From: Cyanobacteria bacterium OH_CBrB_359
Lineage (GTDB): Bacteria > Cyanobacteriota > Vampirovibrionia > Gastranaerophilales > Gastranaerophilaceae
NCBI GenBank assembly: GCA_023433065.1
Contig: JAEZET010000001.1
Coordinates: 365,336-429,335 of the forward strand
Direction: 5' to 3'
DNA length: 64,000 bases
Shown: piece after piece, positions 14,911-24,747 of the stretch
How positions within the stretch are numbered: the first letter of the stretch is position 1
Layout: the number at the start of each line of letters is the position of its first letter
The notes under the pieces: model-generated
Seen by the model: the letters and a program-made list of their open reading frames with translations, nothing else
The model's database searches: none
Told to the model about the DNA's origin: nothing
Made by a program: the position numbers and the translations under genes

Positions 14911-16767
14911 CTATAAAGGATTCTTCAACTTATATACTTTTATATTGAACTTGAACCTTCCTGTAAGCTCATCTTTATATTCATAACCTTTTTCAGGATA
15001 TGTTTTTATATAATCATAGTTATCCATAATAAAACTATAGGTTTTAACCATATATTTATCACCGAATTCATTTGGACCATACTGCATATTAGGCACATTG
15101 TTAATAAAAATATAATCAGGTTTGTTTTTATTTAAATCAACTAAAACATTATCCTCTCCAAATGCCTCCGTCATATTAGGAATCAATGAGTAATATTTAT
15201 TATTGGTCGCAACATTGGTAATCAAGCTTAAAATTGGACCCTCAGGCAACATAAGTATTGTCTGGGAAGGTTTTATATTTTTCTTAATATACTGGGTAGT
15301 ACTATCAATAATATAACCAATGTCTGAGGGCACATACCAGCTGCCATTTAAACCCTGTAGCTTATAAGGATGTTTTTTAAATTCATTATAAGAAATAGTT
15401 AAATAACAAACTGACATAATTAGAAAAAATACCGCAATACCCTTCTTAAAAGAATTGATATTAGCTCCTGAAAACCATTTTAAAAGAACCGAAGGCAAAA
15501 TTTCCATTAAATAAATAATAATAACCGTAAAATATAAAATGAGAGAATAATTGGCAACAAATCCCGTAAATACCAAAAAGAAAGTTCTATGCATTGATAA
15601 CAAAGCTATTATTGTAATCAAAATAAATGTTTTGCTCTCATGGGAAATTGTTTTATACGTTTTTTTATTAACAAAAAATTCCGTTGCTATATGCAAAAAC
15701 AAAATGAATAAAATCAAGTATGAAAACCAGGCAAAATCATAATAATATCTGTATTCTTCATAAATATTGAAAGACAAATATTTTAAAACGGGAAAAAGAA
15801 AAAGCAGCAATATAGCAGAAAACAGTAATTTAGCTAAAGAATTTTTAGCTGTTTTAAATCCTAAAACAATAAATGAAGCTATTGCCAAGAATGACAGATA
15901 ATACAAAGAATAAGACAAAAAATTTGTTATACAAAATTTTATATTACCAACCGTCGGATACAGCCCGATGATTACTGTATTGAAAAATTTAACACTCGGC
16001 GCCTGCAAAAAATTTATACCAAAAAATATTAATTCTTGAATATCAGAAAATCTTACCCCCTGAAAGAAAAGTAAAGACCAGCAAATAACAGAAGGTAGCA
16101 GCATCAGAAGAATATTTATAAACTTATCTGAAAATTTTATTTTCTTACTAAAAATTAACAATCCTACTATTATCAGCGCAAAAAATGCATAATCCAGCTT
16201 TGATGCGATTGAAATGCCGATTACAAATGATGAAATGTACAAATAAAGAATGTTTTTATTTTTAAAATAATAAATAAAAAACAATAATGATAACAATAAA
16301 GCACTAAAAGCATAAACCAATCCAAATGAATAAGGGAGAAAATACCCTGAAACACTAAGATATTTAAACCTGAATACAAGTATACACATAGGAGTCAAAG
16401 TTGCTATAAAACTCGTAAAAGGTGAAGCTATTGTCCTTGAAATAAGATAAATAGAAGCAAGAATTAATAAAGTATTTATAACTCCTGCAAAATATAATAC
16501 ATTTATACTTGTACCAAATAAAGCATATAAAACAGCATTAACCTGATATGACAAAGGTCCGTACATGTTAAAAATATCTTTATACAAGACCTTTCCACCA
16601 AGAATAAGCTTGGGGATATATAACTCTCTTGCACTGTCAACAATAGGATCACCCCAATGACCCCATACTATAGCCAAAAATATAATAAACAGAATAAAAA
16701 GCACAACAACAGAAATTATATCGCCTTTATTAATTTGTTTTACATTCACTTTTAAAAATCTTCCCAT
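14911..16767 (-). CDS. Glycosyltransferase family 39-like membrane protein
   Basis: The 618-residue protein has a first helix at about 15-34 and then an external loop with 'DPIVDSARELYIPKLI', the early acidic loop of ArnT/PMT-like GT-C enzymes. 'KDIFNMYGPLSYQVNAV' resembles the second family motif. Roughly a dozen membrane segments follow, and the last 130 residues are soluble ('TILMLPEGPILSLITN' within). Such enzymes transfer a sugar from a polyprenyl-phosphate donor to an envelope acceptor on the outer face of the membrane. It leads a likely operon with the LysE gene. Confidence 0.75.
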   Translation of the reverse strand: MGRFLKVNVKQINKGDIISVVVLFILFIIFLAIVWGHWGDPIVDSARELYIPKLILGGKVLYKDIFNMYGPLSYQVNAVLYALFGTSINVLYFAGVINTLLILASIYLISRTIASPFTSFIATLTPMCILVFRFKYLSVSGYFLPYSFGLVYAFSALLLSLLFFIYYFKNKNILYLYISSFVIGISIASKLDYAFFALIIVGLLIFSKKIKFSDKFINILLMLLPSVICWSLLFFQGVRFSDIQELIFFGINFLQAPSVKFFNTVIIGLYPTVGNIKFCITNFLSYSLYYLSFLAIASFIVLGFKTAKNSLAKLLFSAILLLFLFPVLKYLSFNIYEEYRYYYDFAWFSYLILFILFLHIATEFFVNKKTYKTISHESKTFILITIIALLSMHRTFFLVFTGFVANYSLILYFTVIIIYLMEILPSVLLKWFSGANINSFKKGIAVFFLIMSVCYLTISYNEFKKHPYKLQGLNGSWYVPSDIGYIIDSTTQYIKKNIKPSQTILMLPEGPILSLITNVATNNKYYSLIPNMTEAFGEDNVLVDLNKNKPDYIFINNVPNMQYGPNEFGDKYMVKTYSFIMDNYDYIKTYPEKGYEYKDELTGRFKFNIKVYKLKNPL

Positions 16768-16930
16768 GCAAAAACTCGATTTCCCTTATTTTAACTTATT
16801 TAAATATAAATTTGCAAAATAATCGAAGAAGACTCTAATAAACTTCTACTTGTTATGAAAGTTTAGGGCTTGACAAATTTATGCAAAAATTCCATTGTAA
16901 ATATAAGAATACATAAAAAGACACATCAAT

Positions 16931-17614
16931 ATGCTTTTAGTACAGTTATTAGAATTATTAGTTAAGGACCCTATTCAATTTATTGTTGCAATTACAATGC
17001 TGATTGTACCGTTATTTTTGAGTATTACATTTCATGAATGGGCACATGGTTATGTTGCTTACAAATTCGGGGATTTAACACCTAAAATGTATGGACGTTT
17101 GACTCTTAACCCCTTTGCACACCTTGACCCTCTAGGAACTTTAATGCTTTTTATGGTTGGTATCGGCTGGGCAAAACCAGTACCTATAAATCCTCTCAAT
17201 ATACCCGATAGAACCAAACAAATGCTTGTAGCGCTTGCAGGTCCTTTAAGCAATATTTTGTTGGCTGTAATTTTTGCTATAATTCTTGTTACTCTTGATT
17301 TATTCTACAAAACAGGCCCAAGCAATATTCTCCAAATAATAAAAGTAACTATGAACATTGTAATAAAAATAAATCTTATTCTTGCAATATTTAACATGCT
17401 TCCTGTGCCTCCATTAGATGGTTCATCAGTCATAGCTAGAATATTGCCTGAAAGATATACCGAAAAATATTATGAAATACAGCCATATGGAATTCCTCTT
17501 CTTTTAATAATTATGTTTACCGTCGGGTTTAAATTTATTTTTCTTGCCGCCGATTTTATTCAACTAAAATTAATGCATATAATCAGATTTATGATTAACA
17601 GTCATATTTCGTAA
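16931..17614 (+). CDS. Site-2 protease family zinc metalloprotease (M50)
   Basis: The 227-residue membrane protein has the zinc motif 'FHEWAHGYVAYKFGD' with His35, Glu36 and His39 in the first core helix. A second helix has 'NMLPVPPLDGSSVI' (about 158-171), whose Asp completes the metal site. This is the short M50 type without a PDZ domain. Such proteases cut substrates within the membrane; the substrate is unknown. A TTGACA at about 16873-16878 suggests its own promoter. Confidence 0.92.
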   Translation: MLLVQLLELLVKDPIQFIVAITMLIVPLFLSITFHEWAHGYVAYKFGDLTPKMYGRLTLNPFAHLDPLGTLMLFMVGIGWAKPVPINPLNIPDRTKQMLVALAGPLSNILLAVIFAIILVTLDLFYKTGPSNILQIIKVTMNIVIKINLILAIFNMLPVPPLDGSSVIARILPERYTEKYYEIQPYGIPLLLIIMFTVGFKFIFLAADFIQLKLMHIIRFMINSHIS

Positions 17615-17684
17615 TCAAAGACAAAATTTAGCTTTAAAACAGTTTAAAAATATAATAAAATGGAAATAAGATAAGGAATACAGT

Positions 17685-18224
17685 ATGAAAAAGTTTTTTG
17701 CAATGGTTTACATTATAACAATCCTAATGTCCTGTTTTATTAAAGCAGAAGGTCTAACGGTTCAGCAGGGTAATAAAACCACGACTTACAACGAAAAAGG
17801 AGAAATTGAAGGTTCGACAAGCTTTTTCGGAAATAAAACAACATCATTTGATGCCCAGGGGAATATAAAAGGCTGGACAGTCAACCAAGGAAACAAAACT
17901 ACTAACTTTGACAAAGAAGGTAAAGTTGAAAGTTCAACCGTATGGTTCGGCAATAAAACAATGAACTACGATAAAGATAACCAACTGAAAGACTACAGCG
18001 TTCAATTCGGCAACAAAACAAAATATTTTGATAATAAAGACCAGCTGCAAGGTTCAATGGAATTTTACGGAAACAAAACCACAACATATGACTCTGAAGG
18101 TAAAGTAAAAGACCGGACACTTCAGGGATTAAATAAAATCTTGAACTATGACAGCGAAAATAATCTTATTGATTCTACTCAAAACTATGGCAATGAATCA
18201 GTAAATACCAAATATAAAAAATAA
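17685..18224 (+). CDS. Exported protein built of eight 20-residue repeats
   Basis: A signal peptide ('MKKFFAMVYIITILMSCFIK', 1-20) is followed by eight tandem units of 20 residues (the last incomplete). Each begins with GNKT or a variant, then [TS]-x-[YF]-[DN], an E/D-x-x-G turn and a charged strand. The pattern recalls YD- or MORN-like beta-hairpin repeats, which makes an extended beta structure outside the inner membrane likely. No named family was recognised. An ATG with AAGGAA just upstream defines the start and a strong terminator follows, so it is a single-gene transcript. Confidence 0.8.
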   Translation: MKKFFAMVYIITILMSCFIKAEGLTVQQGNKTTTYNEKGEIEGSTSFFGNKTTSFDAQGNIKGWTVNQGNKTTNFDKEGKVESSTVWFGNKTMNYDKDNQLKDYSVQFGNKTKYFDNKDQLQGSMEFYGNKTTTYDSEGKVKDRTLQGLNKILNYDSENNLIDSTQNYGNESVNTKYKK

Positions 18225-18245
18225 TATGATTTTATAATTAATCTT

Positions 18246-18285
18246 AAAAAAGAATAACCCGATTCACTTTGGTTATTCTTTTTTT
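18246..18285 (+). terminator. Rho-independent terminator
   Basis: AAAAAAGAATAACC (18246-18259) pairs with GGTTATTCTTTTTT (18271-18284), followed by further Ts. It ends the repeat-protein transcript. Confidence 0.85.
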
Positions 18286-18318
18286 ATTTATAATAAAATT
18301 AAATTGAAAGAGGTATTT

Positions 18319-18777
18319 ATGAGTGTCGAAACGGTAAAAAATTTTTTAAAGGAAAATAGTCTTATTAATGATTATCTTGAATTTTCAACTTCGAGTGCAA
18401 CCGTAGAACTTGCAGCACAGGCAATAGGATGTGAAGAAAGCCAAATAGCAAAATCATTAGCTCTTAAAACATCATCAGGTCCGATTGTTATTGTGGTAAT
18501 GGGCTCTGCAAGAATTGATAATAAAAAATTTAAAGAAATTTTCAATGAAAAAGCTAAATTTCTTCAAGGAGAAGAAGTATTAAACCATACAGGACATCCA
18601 ATCGGAGGGGTTTGCCCGTTCGGGCTTAAAAAGGATGTTAAGCTCTATCTGGATGAAAGCCTTAAAGCCTATGATATAATCTACCCTGCAGCAGGAGCCT
18701 GTAATAATGCTGTCAAAATAAGTATTAACGATTTAGAAAAGATAACAAATGCAGACTGGGTGGATGTCTGTAAGTAA
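18319..18777 (+). CDS. YbaK/EbsC family aminoacyl-tRNA deacylase
   Basis: The 152-residue protein matches the YbaK/ProX editing fold: 'ATVELAAQAIGCEESQIAKS' (about 25-44), the nucleotide-binding strand 'IVIVVMGSARID' and 'HTGHPIGGVCPFG' (about 95-107) before 'LYLDESL'. These free-standing enzymes hydrolyse mischarged tRNA, for example Cys-tRNA-Pro or Ala-tRNA-Pro. The ATG at 18319, preceded by AAAGAGG, is preferred over an in-frame TTG at 18304. It is monocistronic. Confidence 0.9.
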   Translation: MSVETVKNFLKENSLINDYLEFSTSSATVELAAQAIGCEESQIAKSLALKTSSGPIVIVVMGSARIDNKKFKEIFNEKAKFLQGEEVLNHTGHPIGGVCPFGLKKDVKLYLDESLKAYDIIYPAAGACNNAVKISINDLEKITNADWVDVCK

Positions 18778-18884
18778 CCAATGTCATTTCACTTTTGTAA
18801 ACTAATATTAAGATTCTAACCTAAAAACTAAAGCTTAATTTAAAAATGCCGATAGTTAAAATACAGGTTAAAAGGATATGTGAA

Positions 18885-19040
18885 ATGATAAAAAAAATAA
18901 AGGCTCCTACTAGTAATATATCAGAAGGTGTTGAATTCATTTTAAGAGGAGCTAAAAAAAGAAGAGCCATGGCATTAGCCAGTGCAAAAATGATAAATTC
19001 AGACATGGGCATTAATTCAAGACTAGTAGCTATTAAATAA
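18885..19040 (+). CDS. Small hypothetical basic protein
   Basis: A 51-residue frame ('MIKKIKAPTSNISEGVEFIL' ... 'KKRRAMALASAKMINSDMG') starts at ATG 18885, with AAAGGA 8 bp upstream, and ends before a bidirectional terminator. The good ribosome site favours it over the antisense frame. The family was not recognised; composition suggests a small helical, possibly nucleic-acid-binding protein. Confidence 0.45.
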   Translation: MIKKIKAPTSNISEGVEFILRGAKKRRAMALASAKMINSDMGINSRLVAIK

Positions 19041-19060
19041 GAACGAGAAAGTTTCTAATA

Positions 19061-19093
19061 AAAAACCCGGTATTGTAATGATTACCGGGTTTT
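19061..19093. terminator. Bidirectional terminator
   Basis: AAAAACCCGGTA (19061-19072) and TACCGGGTTTT (19083-19093) form a GC-rich hairpin with A and T runs on both sides. It serves the small plus-strand gene and the convergent DivIC-like gene, whose stop codon lies inside it. Confidence 0.8.
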
Positions 19094-19468
19094 ATTCTTT
19101 GTTTTAAAAACTGTTTTTTTCTCGGGAGCAGCAGGTTCATTGCGATTGATTATTACTAATACCTCATCTTCGCTTGCCATTTTTAAATTATTTCTTGCTA
19201 TTGCCTCTATACTTTTAGAAGAATTAATATTTTCAATCTCCGATTTTAACCTTTTGTTTTCTACTAAAGCTTCATTTCTAAGCTGATTCATTTTTTTAAT
19301 CTTGCCGTTGTAATTTATGCTTTTTGTTATAATCATAAATGCGCTTACTCCTATTTGGGCAAGACAAATAAGCAAAATTAAAGTCGAAAAAGAATATTTT
19401 ATCCGTATTTCTTTTTTACGCTTCTGATTCTTTACTTGAATTTTCTCTTTTAGATTAGGAGTACTCAT
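19082..19468 (-). CDS. Septum formation initiator (DivIC/FtsB-like) protein
   Basis: The 128-residue bitopic protein has a basic N-terminus (to about 25), one membrane helix ('FSTLILLICLAQIGVSAFMI', 27-46) and a periplasmic coiled coil ('KIKKMNQLRNEALVENKRLK') ending with 'IEAIARNNLKMASEDEVLVI'. This is the layout of DivIC/FtsB, which links divisome proteins at mid-cell. The last motif is the typical 'A-R-x-x-x-x-M-x-x-x-x-E' tail. AAAGGA lies 6 bp before the ATG. It is not next to other division genes. Confidence 0.8.
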   Translation of the reverse strand: MSTPNLKEKIQVKNQKRKKEIRIKYSFSTLILLICLAQIGVSAFMIITKSINYNGKIKKMNQLRNEALVENKRLKSEIENINSSKSIEAIARNNLKMASEDEVLVIINRNEPAAPEKKTVFKTKNKTR

Positions 19469-19590
19469 CAATATTCCTTTATTGCTATTTCCATTTAATA
19501 AAAATTATAACCTATAACCAAAATTTAGACAAAAATCGTAAATCTCCATGGTATTAAAACACACATTTATATATTTAACAAGAAAGTTAA

Positions 19591-21063
19591 TTACCCCCTG
19601 CTAAATGCAATCACCTTGTTTCTTCCTCTATGCTTGGCTTCATATAATACTTTGTCAGCATTATGGTAGAGTTCTTGTGCTGTTTCATCAGGCTTGTAGT
19701 CTGAAACTCCAATGCTCACAGTAACATTTATATAATCAACATTAGGGACTTTCGCTTCTCTTATGTCCATAGGTGTATCTTCAACAGTTTTCCTAAGCCT
19801 CTGAGCAACAAAACAGGCTTCTTCTATTTTTGTTTGGGGAAGCAATATAAAAAATTCCTCTCCTCCATAGCGAGATGCAATATCATATTCTCTGAGCTCT
19901 GAGAGTATTATTTTTGCAATGTTTTTCAATACACAATCGCCAGCTGCATGCCCATATGTATCATTTACCCTTTTAAAATAATCAACATCAAGCATCATAC
20001 AGCACAAATCCGTCTTCTTTCTTTTTGCGGTTGCGATTTCTTGATTAAGACGCATTTCAAATTGCCTTCTGTTATTTAAGCCGGTTAAAGCATCCATCGT
20101 AGCATGCTTTAATATTTCAGCATAAACATTAGCTCTTTGGATTGTAGTCCCCGCTTGTTTGCTTAGCTGCAACAGATAGTCAATTTCTTGCTCCATTAAA
20201 CAATCAATATTGCTGTACGCAACAATAGCTCCAAGAATTGTATTTTCATTAATAAGAGGGAAAATTCCAATTTTTTTATTATCGGATAAAATATAATCTG
20301 TCTTAAGAGTAATTTTTTCGACCAGATTTAAAACATCCTTGTCATTACAATTGTTTGGCCATAAAAGTTCATATTTATGCTCTTTGTTTCGTATAAAAAT
20401 ATAAATCAGATGCGCAGATATAAATCTGTCTATCATTTCACCTATAAGAGGAATTATATATGTAAGTTCATACTGACTTTCGATTATTTTTGCTATATTT
20501 TTCATTGCCTCATAAAAATTGAGGCTAGTTTCCATTTGTTCTTGCAAAATATAGCTCATAATCACACCTGAAATTTCAGTCAAAGCCAATACTATAAGGT
20601 CAAAAAAGACGCTTCCGCCAAGTAAATACTCATCTAAAGGACCAAATTCAATTTCAATAATTCCAAACAACTTACCGCTGAAAAGCAAAGGGAAATAAAA
20701 CGTATTAGCTTCATCAGAGAGAAGAGATGTTAACTTACAATAATTTTTGTTGTCCAAACTAAATTCAAATAAATTTTCTTTAAAATAAAATCTGTTATTG
20801 TTCTTGTTAAATGACTTCCACAATGAATTCAGGTTGTTCTGATAAAAACTGTTATCAACGATAAGCCAATCTTGTGAAAATTCTCTCAATCTCAGGGCAT
20901 TTACATCCCATATCATAAATTTTACGCTTTTAGTATTAAAATATGCTTGGAAAACATCATTTAACTTGGAAACCAGTCTTTTTGGCTCTGTTTCATTTCT
21001 TAAAATCTCTGAAATTTCTATTAAAAATTTTAATTCGTTTCTTATTTTATCTTTATTAGGCAT
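19591..21063 (-). CDS. Diguanylate cyclase with N-terminal GAF-like sensor domains
   Basis: The 490-residue protein ends in a complete GGDEF domain: 'DALTGLNNRRQFEMRLN' (324-340), metal Asp in 'MMLDVDYFKRVND', active-site Gly-Gly-Glu-Glu-Phe at 400-404 and 'VTVSIGVS'. An RxxD inhibitory site (Arg391-Asp394) lies five residues before it. It should therefore make c-di-GMP from GTP and be product-inhibited. The first 315 residues look like two GAF-type folds without membrane helices, so a cytosolic signal is sensed. The start is 9 bp after the TPR gene, pointing to co-transcription. Confidence 0.92.
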   Translation of the reverse strand: MPNKDKIRNELKFLIEISEILRNETEPKRLVSKLNDVFQAYFNTKSVKFMIWDVNALRLREFSQDWLIVDNSFYQNNLNSLWKSFNKNNNRFYFKENLFEFSLDNKNYCKLTSLLSDEANTFYFPLLFSGKLFGIIEIEFGPLDEYLLGGSVFFDLIVLALTEISGVIMSYILQEQMETSLNFYEAMKNIAKIIESQYELTYIIPLIGEMIDRFISAHLIYIFIRNKEHKYELLWPNNCNDKDVLNLVEKITLKTDYILSDNKKIGIFPLINENTILGAIVAYSNIDCLMEQEIDYLLQLSKQAGTTIQRANVYAEILKHATMDALTGLNNRRQFEMRLNQEIATAKRKKTDLCCMMLDVDYFKRVNDTYGHAAGDCVLKNIAKIILSELREYDIASRYGGEEFFILLPQTKIEEACFVAQRLRKTVEDTPMDIREAKVPNVDYINVTVSIGVSDYKPDETAQELYHNADKVLYEAKHRGRNKVIAFSRG

Positions 21064-21072
21064 TATTTTTTC

Positions 21073-22134
21073 CTACATCTCTTCAAAATATTTTTTTGAC
21101 GGGCAGCTCTTTAAATTTTTTAAAAGTGCTTTATCTGCATTTTCTCCCACTACTATTTTACCGTCTTTGTAATCAAGCTGGTCTTCTGATGAGGCTGTTG
21201 CATCTATTCTTTTTAATAAAAATTCATAATCGCCTTGACTGATTATTCTTTGCTTAACATCGCTTAAAATCCCGTATATATATTTAGTTTTGTTGGAATC
21301 TCCTTCTATATCAAGGATCATTCCTGCTTTTTCAAATTCAATCAAAGACTCTTTATAAAGTTTCATTGTTCTTAGAAGTAATGCCAGATTATAATGTGCT
21401 TCATAATTTAGAGGTTTTATATCAATTGCCCTGCAATATTCAAGCCCCGCATCCCTATAATTGCCAAGAAGATGATTCGTGAGCCCTAAATTGTAATGAG
21501 TATCATAATCTTTTTTAAGGATATCCCTGGCGGCTTCATAGGCTCCCTTTGCCATATTTAAATATTGATTGGATGCTAGGGTTTTTTCTCCCATATAAAG
21601 AGATTTTCCTCTATAAGCAAGCCCCATGTTATAGTATGCAATACCTTTATTTGCTTTAACGCTGTTTACGTTATTGTAGACAAGAGGCAAATGTATAAGT
21701 ATAGGTTTTGAATCTATAACCTTGCCATATTCCTGAATAGCATAGTCATAATCTGCAAGCTTTTCAGACAGTATAATGCCTAAATCCATTCTGCAAATTA
21801 TAAAATTAGGGCTGTATCTGAGAGCATCCTCATATTCATCAGCCGCTGCATAGTAATTTTCATAAGCTACATAAATATTTCCCAAGTTACATCTGGCCTT
21901 TGAGTGTTCAGGATATCTTTTTAACCCTTCCTGATAATAATTAATCGCCTTTTGATACTTTAGTGATTTATATGCCTTATCACCTTTATAAACGTAATAG
22001 TAACCCCACAATTTATTGTATTGTTTTTCATACCATCCCCAGAAGAAAAACAAAGACAACAGGAATAACAGTACCAATATTGATAAAACAACCTTGGTTA
22101 CCGTTTTTTTAAAGAAATTTACTATAGCGTTCAC
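21073..22134 (-). CDS. Membrane-anchored TPR protein
   Basis: The 353-residue protein has an N-terminal membrane helix ('VVLSILVLLFLLSLFFFWGW', 15-34) and at least five tetratricopeptide repeats, for instance 'AINYYQEGLKRYPEHSKARC', 'AADEYEDALRYSPNFIICR' and 'AGLEYCRAIDIKPLNYEAH'. The repeats would face one side of the membrane and hold protein partners. It lies between gyrB (46 bp) and the GGDEF gene (9 bp) in the same direction, so the diguanylate cyclase is its most likely functional neighbour. No specific role is known. Confidence 0.85.
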   Translation of the reverse strand: MNAIVNFFKKTVTKVVLSILVLLFLLSLFFFWGWYEKQYNKLWGYYYVYKGDKAYKSLKYQKAINYYQEGLKRYPEHSKARCNLGNIYVAYENYYAAADEYEDALRYSPNFIICRMDLGIILSEKLADYDYAIQEYGKVIDSKPILIHLPLVYNNVNSVKANKGIAYYNMGLAYRGKSLYMGEKTLASNQYLNMAKGAYEAARDILKKDYDTHYNLGLTNHLLGNYRDAGLEYCRAIDIKPLNYEAHYNLALLLRTMKLYKESLIEFEKAGMILDIEGDSNKTKYIYGILSDVKQRIISQGDYEFLLKRIDATASSEDQLDYKDGKIVVGENADKALLKNLKSCPSKKYFEEM

Positions 22135-22180
22135 TACTATTCCTCAAACTATATTTTAAGAAAGTATTACAACCACACCG

Positions 22181-24622
22181 TTATGTATCAATATTTGTGG
22201 CATATACAGCGTTAGCTTCTATAAAATCCCTTCTGGGTTCTACTTTATCACCCATAAGAATGTCAAAAAGCTGGTCGCAAAGCATTGCATCTTCAACATT
22301 TACTTTGAGAAGTGTTCTGTTTGAAGGGTCCATTGTTGTTTCCCACAACTGCTGAGGCATCATTTCTCCCAAACCTTTGAACCTTTGAAGTGTAAGACCT
22401 TTTTTACCTCTTTCTTCAACTATTCTTTGAAGTTCAGTAAACGATGATATCTGCTGCTCTTCTGCTCCCGTATTTAATATCAGGTATTTTTCTTCTTCAA
22501 ACAAGAAGTTTCTTATCAAAGGATAATTTGCCTTAATTCTTTTAAATTCCGTAGATTTAACAAGATTCATTGTAACTAAAACAGGTTCAATATCTTCTCC
22601 TAAGTCTATTTGAATTCTGAACTTATTTGCTTCCGGATTGTATTTAACCGACGTGGTGTAATTCTTAGCTTCAGCTATTCCATAGTTTTCAGCATGGTCT
22701 TTAATGTAATGCTGAAGATAATTATTAATCTCATCCATTTTAGCATTGTCATCAAATGATTCAATTTCAATTCCCGAACGAATAAGACCTCTTACAACAA
22801 CTGAAGGAATGGTATTAATTATGGGGCTGTTAAATGAATTATAATATCCTGACATATTACCCAAAAGTGTCACTAAATCTTCACTCTGACAAATTTTTTG
22901 CCCTGTTTTATCAGTAAGGGTGAGCCCTTTGATACCTCTTTCCCTTAAGGTTTTGTCTAAAGCCCTGTCATCATATAAATACTCGGATGACTTGCCTACA
23001 GTAACTTTGTACAAAGGAGGCTGAGCAATGAATATATGACCTTTCTCGACAAGAGGTTTTGCGTATCTGAAGAAAAATGTCAAAAGCAAAGTCCTTATAT
23101 GAGCGCCGTCAACATCAGCATCTGTCATTATGATAATTTTATGATAACGAAGCTTCTCTATATCAACATCATCTTCATTTTTGCTTATATTGATACCAAG
23201 CGCCTGAATCATAGCCTGAATTTCATTATTTCCGTAAATTTTATCAAGTCTTGCTCTTTCAACATTCAAAATCTTACCTCTTAAAGGCAAAATAGCCTGA
23301 AACATACGGTTTCTGCCCTGTTTAGCTGAACCACCCGCAGAATCACCCTCTACGATGTATAATTCACATTTTTCAGGTTCTCTGCTGGAACAGTCCGCTA
23401 ATTTTCCAGGCAATGTTGAATTTTCAAGAACAGATTTTCTTCTTGTTAATTCTCTTGCTTTTCTTGCGGCTTCTCTTGCTCTTTGAGCTTGAAGTGTTTT
23501 TTCTATAATAATTTTTGCGTACTTGGGATTAAATTCAAGCCATTCCTGGAATTTATCCCTTACAACATCGTTCACTGCTCCCAGCGCTTCGGCATTTCCC
23601 AATTTTTCTTTCGTCTGTCCTTCAAATTGAGGATCGGGAAGCTTCACACTGACAATTGCCGTTAAGCCTTCTCTTACATCGTCGCCTGAAAGATTTGCAT
23701 CAGCATCTTTTAATATATTATTTTTTCTGGCATAGTCATTTAATACACGTGTTATCGCATTTCTAAAACCTGTAAGGTGAGTTCCGCCGTGATGAGTATT
23801 TATGTTGTTGGCAAAACTCAAAACAGATTCGTTATAAGCATCTGTATATTGAAGCGCAATCTCAACCTGCATGCCGTCAACACTTTTATCAATATAGACG
23901 GGAGGCTCAAACATAACTGTTTTATTCTTGTTCAAAAATTCAACATAGCTCCCGATTCCGCCTTCATAGTGGTAAAGCTGCTCGGAATTGTTTTTTACAT
24001 CTATAAATAATATTCTAAGCCCCTTATTCAAAAATGCCATTTCTCTTAATCGGTTTGAAATAACTTCTCTATCTATTTGAGTTGTTTCGGTGAATATTTC
24101 AGGATCAGGCCAAAATGTTGTTCTGGTACCTGCTTTATCTGTAGGGCGGACTTTTTCGACAGATGTTACGGGTTCACCCCTTAAATATTCCTGCCTATGA
24201 ACAAATCCGTCACGTGAAACTTCTACTATCATCTTTTCAGATAATGCATTAACTACAGAAGCCCCTACTCCGTGTAACCCGCCTGATACTTTATATCCGC
24301 CGTCACCGAACTTTCCTCCGGCATGGAGCACTGTATGTACAATTTCCAAAGCGGACTTCCCTGTTTCAGGTTTAATATCTACAGGAATTCCTCTTCCGTC
24401 ATCTTCAACCGTTATACTTTCATCAGGATTAATTATTACTTTAATCTGTTTACAATATCCTGCCAAAGATTCATCAATTGAATTGTCAACTATTTCATAA
24501 ATGCAGTGGTGAAGACCTCTTTGGCTGGTTGAGCCAATATACATACCGGGTCTTAATCTTACTGCTTCTAAACCCTCTAAAACCCTTATATTACTTGCAT
24601 CATAATTTGTATTTGCTGTCAT
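22181..24622 (-). CDS. gyrB: DNA gyrase subunit B
   Basis: The 813-residue protein has the GHKL ATPase ('EIVDNSIDESLAGYCK' near 43-58, 'DDGRGIPVD', 'GGLHGVGASVVNALS'), the transducer domain and a TOPRIM domain ('EGDSAGGSAKQGRNR' near 425, 'IIMTDADVDGAHIRTL'). It ends with 'LQRFKGLGEMMPQQLWETTM'. A long insertion between TOPRIM and the tail, as in Gram-negative GyrB, explains its length above the usual 640. With GyrA it supercoils DNA using ATP. The ATG at 24622, behind TTGGGG, is chosen over an upstream TTG. Confidence 0.97.
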   Translation of the reverse strand: MTANTNYDASNIRVLEGLEAVRLRPGMYIGSTSQRGLHHCIYEIVDNSIDESLAGYCKQIKVIINPDESITVEDDGRGIPVDIKPETGKSALEIVHTVLHAGGKFGDGGYKVSGGLHGVGASVVNALSEKMIVEVSRDGFVHRQEYLRGEPVTSVEKVRPTDKAGTRTTFWPDPEIFTETTQIDREVISNRLREMAFLNKGLRILFIDVKNNSEQLYHYEGGIGSYVEFLNKNKTVMFEPPVYIDKSVDGMQVEIALQYTDAYNESVLSFANNINTHHGGTHLTGFRNAITRVLNDYARKNNILKDADANLSGDDVREGLTAIVSVKLPDPQFEGQTKEKLGNAEALGAVNDVVRDKFQEWLEFNPKYAKIIIEKTLQAQRAREAARKARELTRRKSVLENSTLPGKLADCSSREPEKCELYIVEGDSAGGSAKQGRNRMFQAILPLRGKILNVERARLDKIYGNNEIQAMIQALGINISKNEDDVDIEKLRYHKIIIMTDADVDGAHIRTLLLTFFFRYAKPLVEKGHIFIAQPPLYKVTVGKSSEYLYDDRALDKTLRERGIKGLTLTDKTGQKICQSEDLVTLLGNMSGYYNSFNSPIINTIPSVVVRGLIRSGIEIESFDDNAKMDEINNYLQHYIKDHAENYGIAEAKNYTTSVKYNPEANKFRIQIDLGEDIEPVLVTMNLVKSTEFKRIKANYPLIRNFLFEEEKYLILNTGAEEQQISSFTELQRIVEERGKKGLTLQRFKGLGEMMPQQLWETTMDPSNRTLLKVNVEDAMLCDQLFDILMGDKVEPRRDFIEANAVYATNIDT

Positions 24623-24747
24623 ATGTAAAAACCCCAAGTTCTGTCTATATACAATATTTTAATATAAACATAACATTAAATCTAATATTTAAAGGCTTTG
24701 TAACACAATCTAACGCATTTTATACTATAAATATAAAAAATTTAAAA

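Noticed and set aside
18821..19012. A hydrophobic 63-codon minus-strand frame
   Set aside because: It is antisense to the small basic protein at 18885, which has the better ribosome site.
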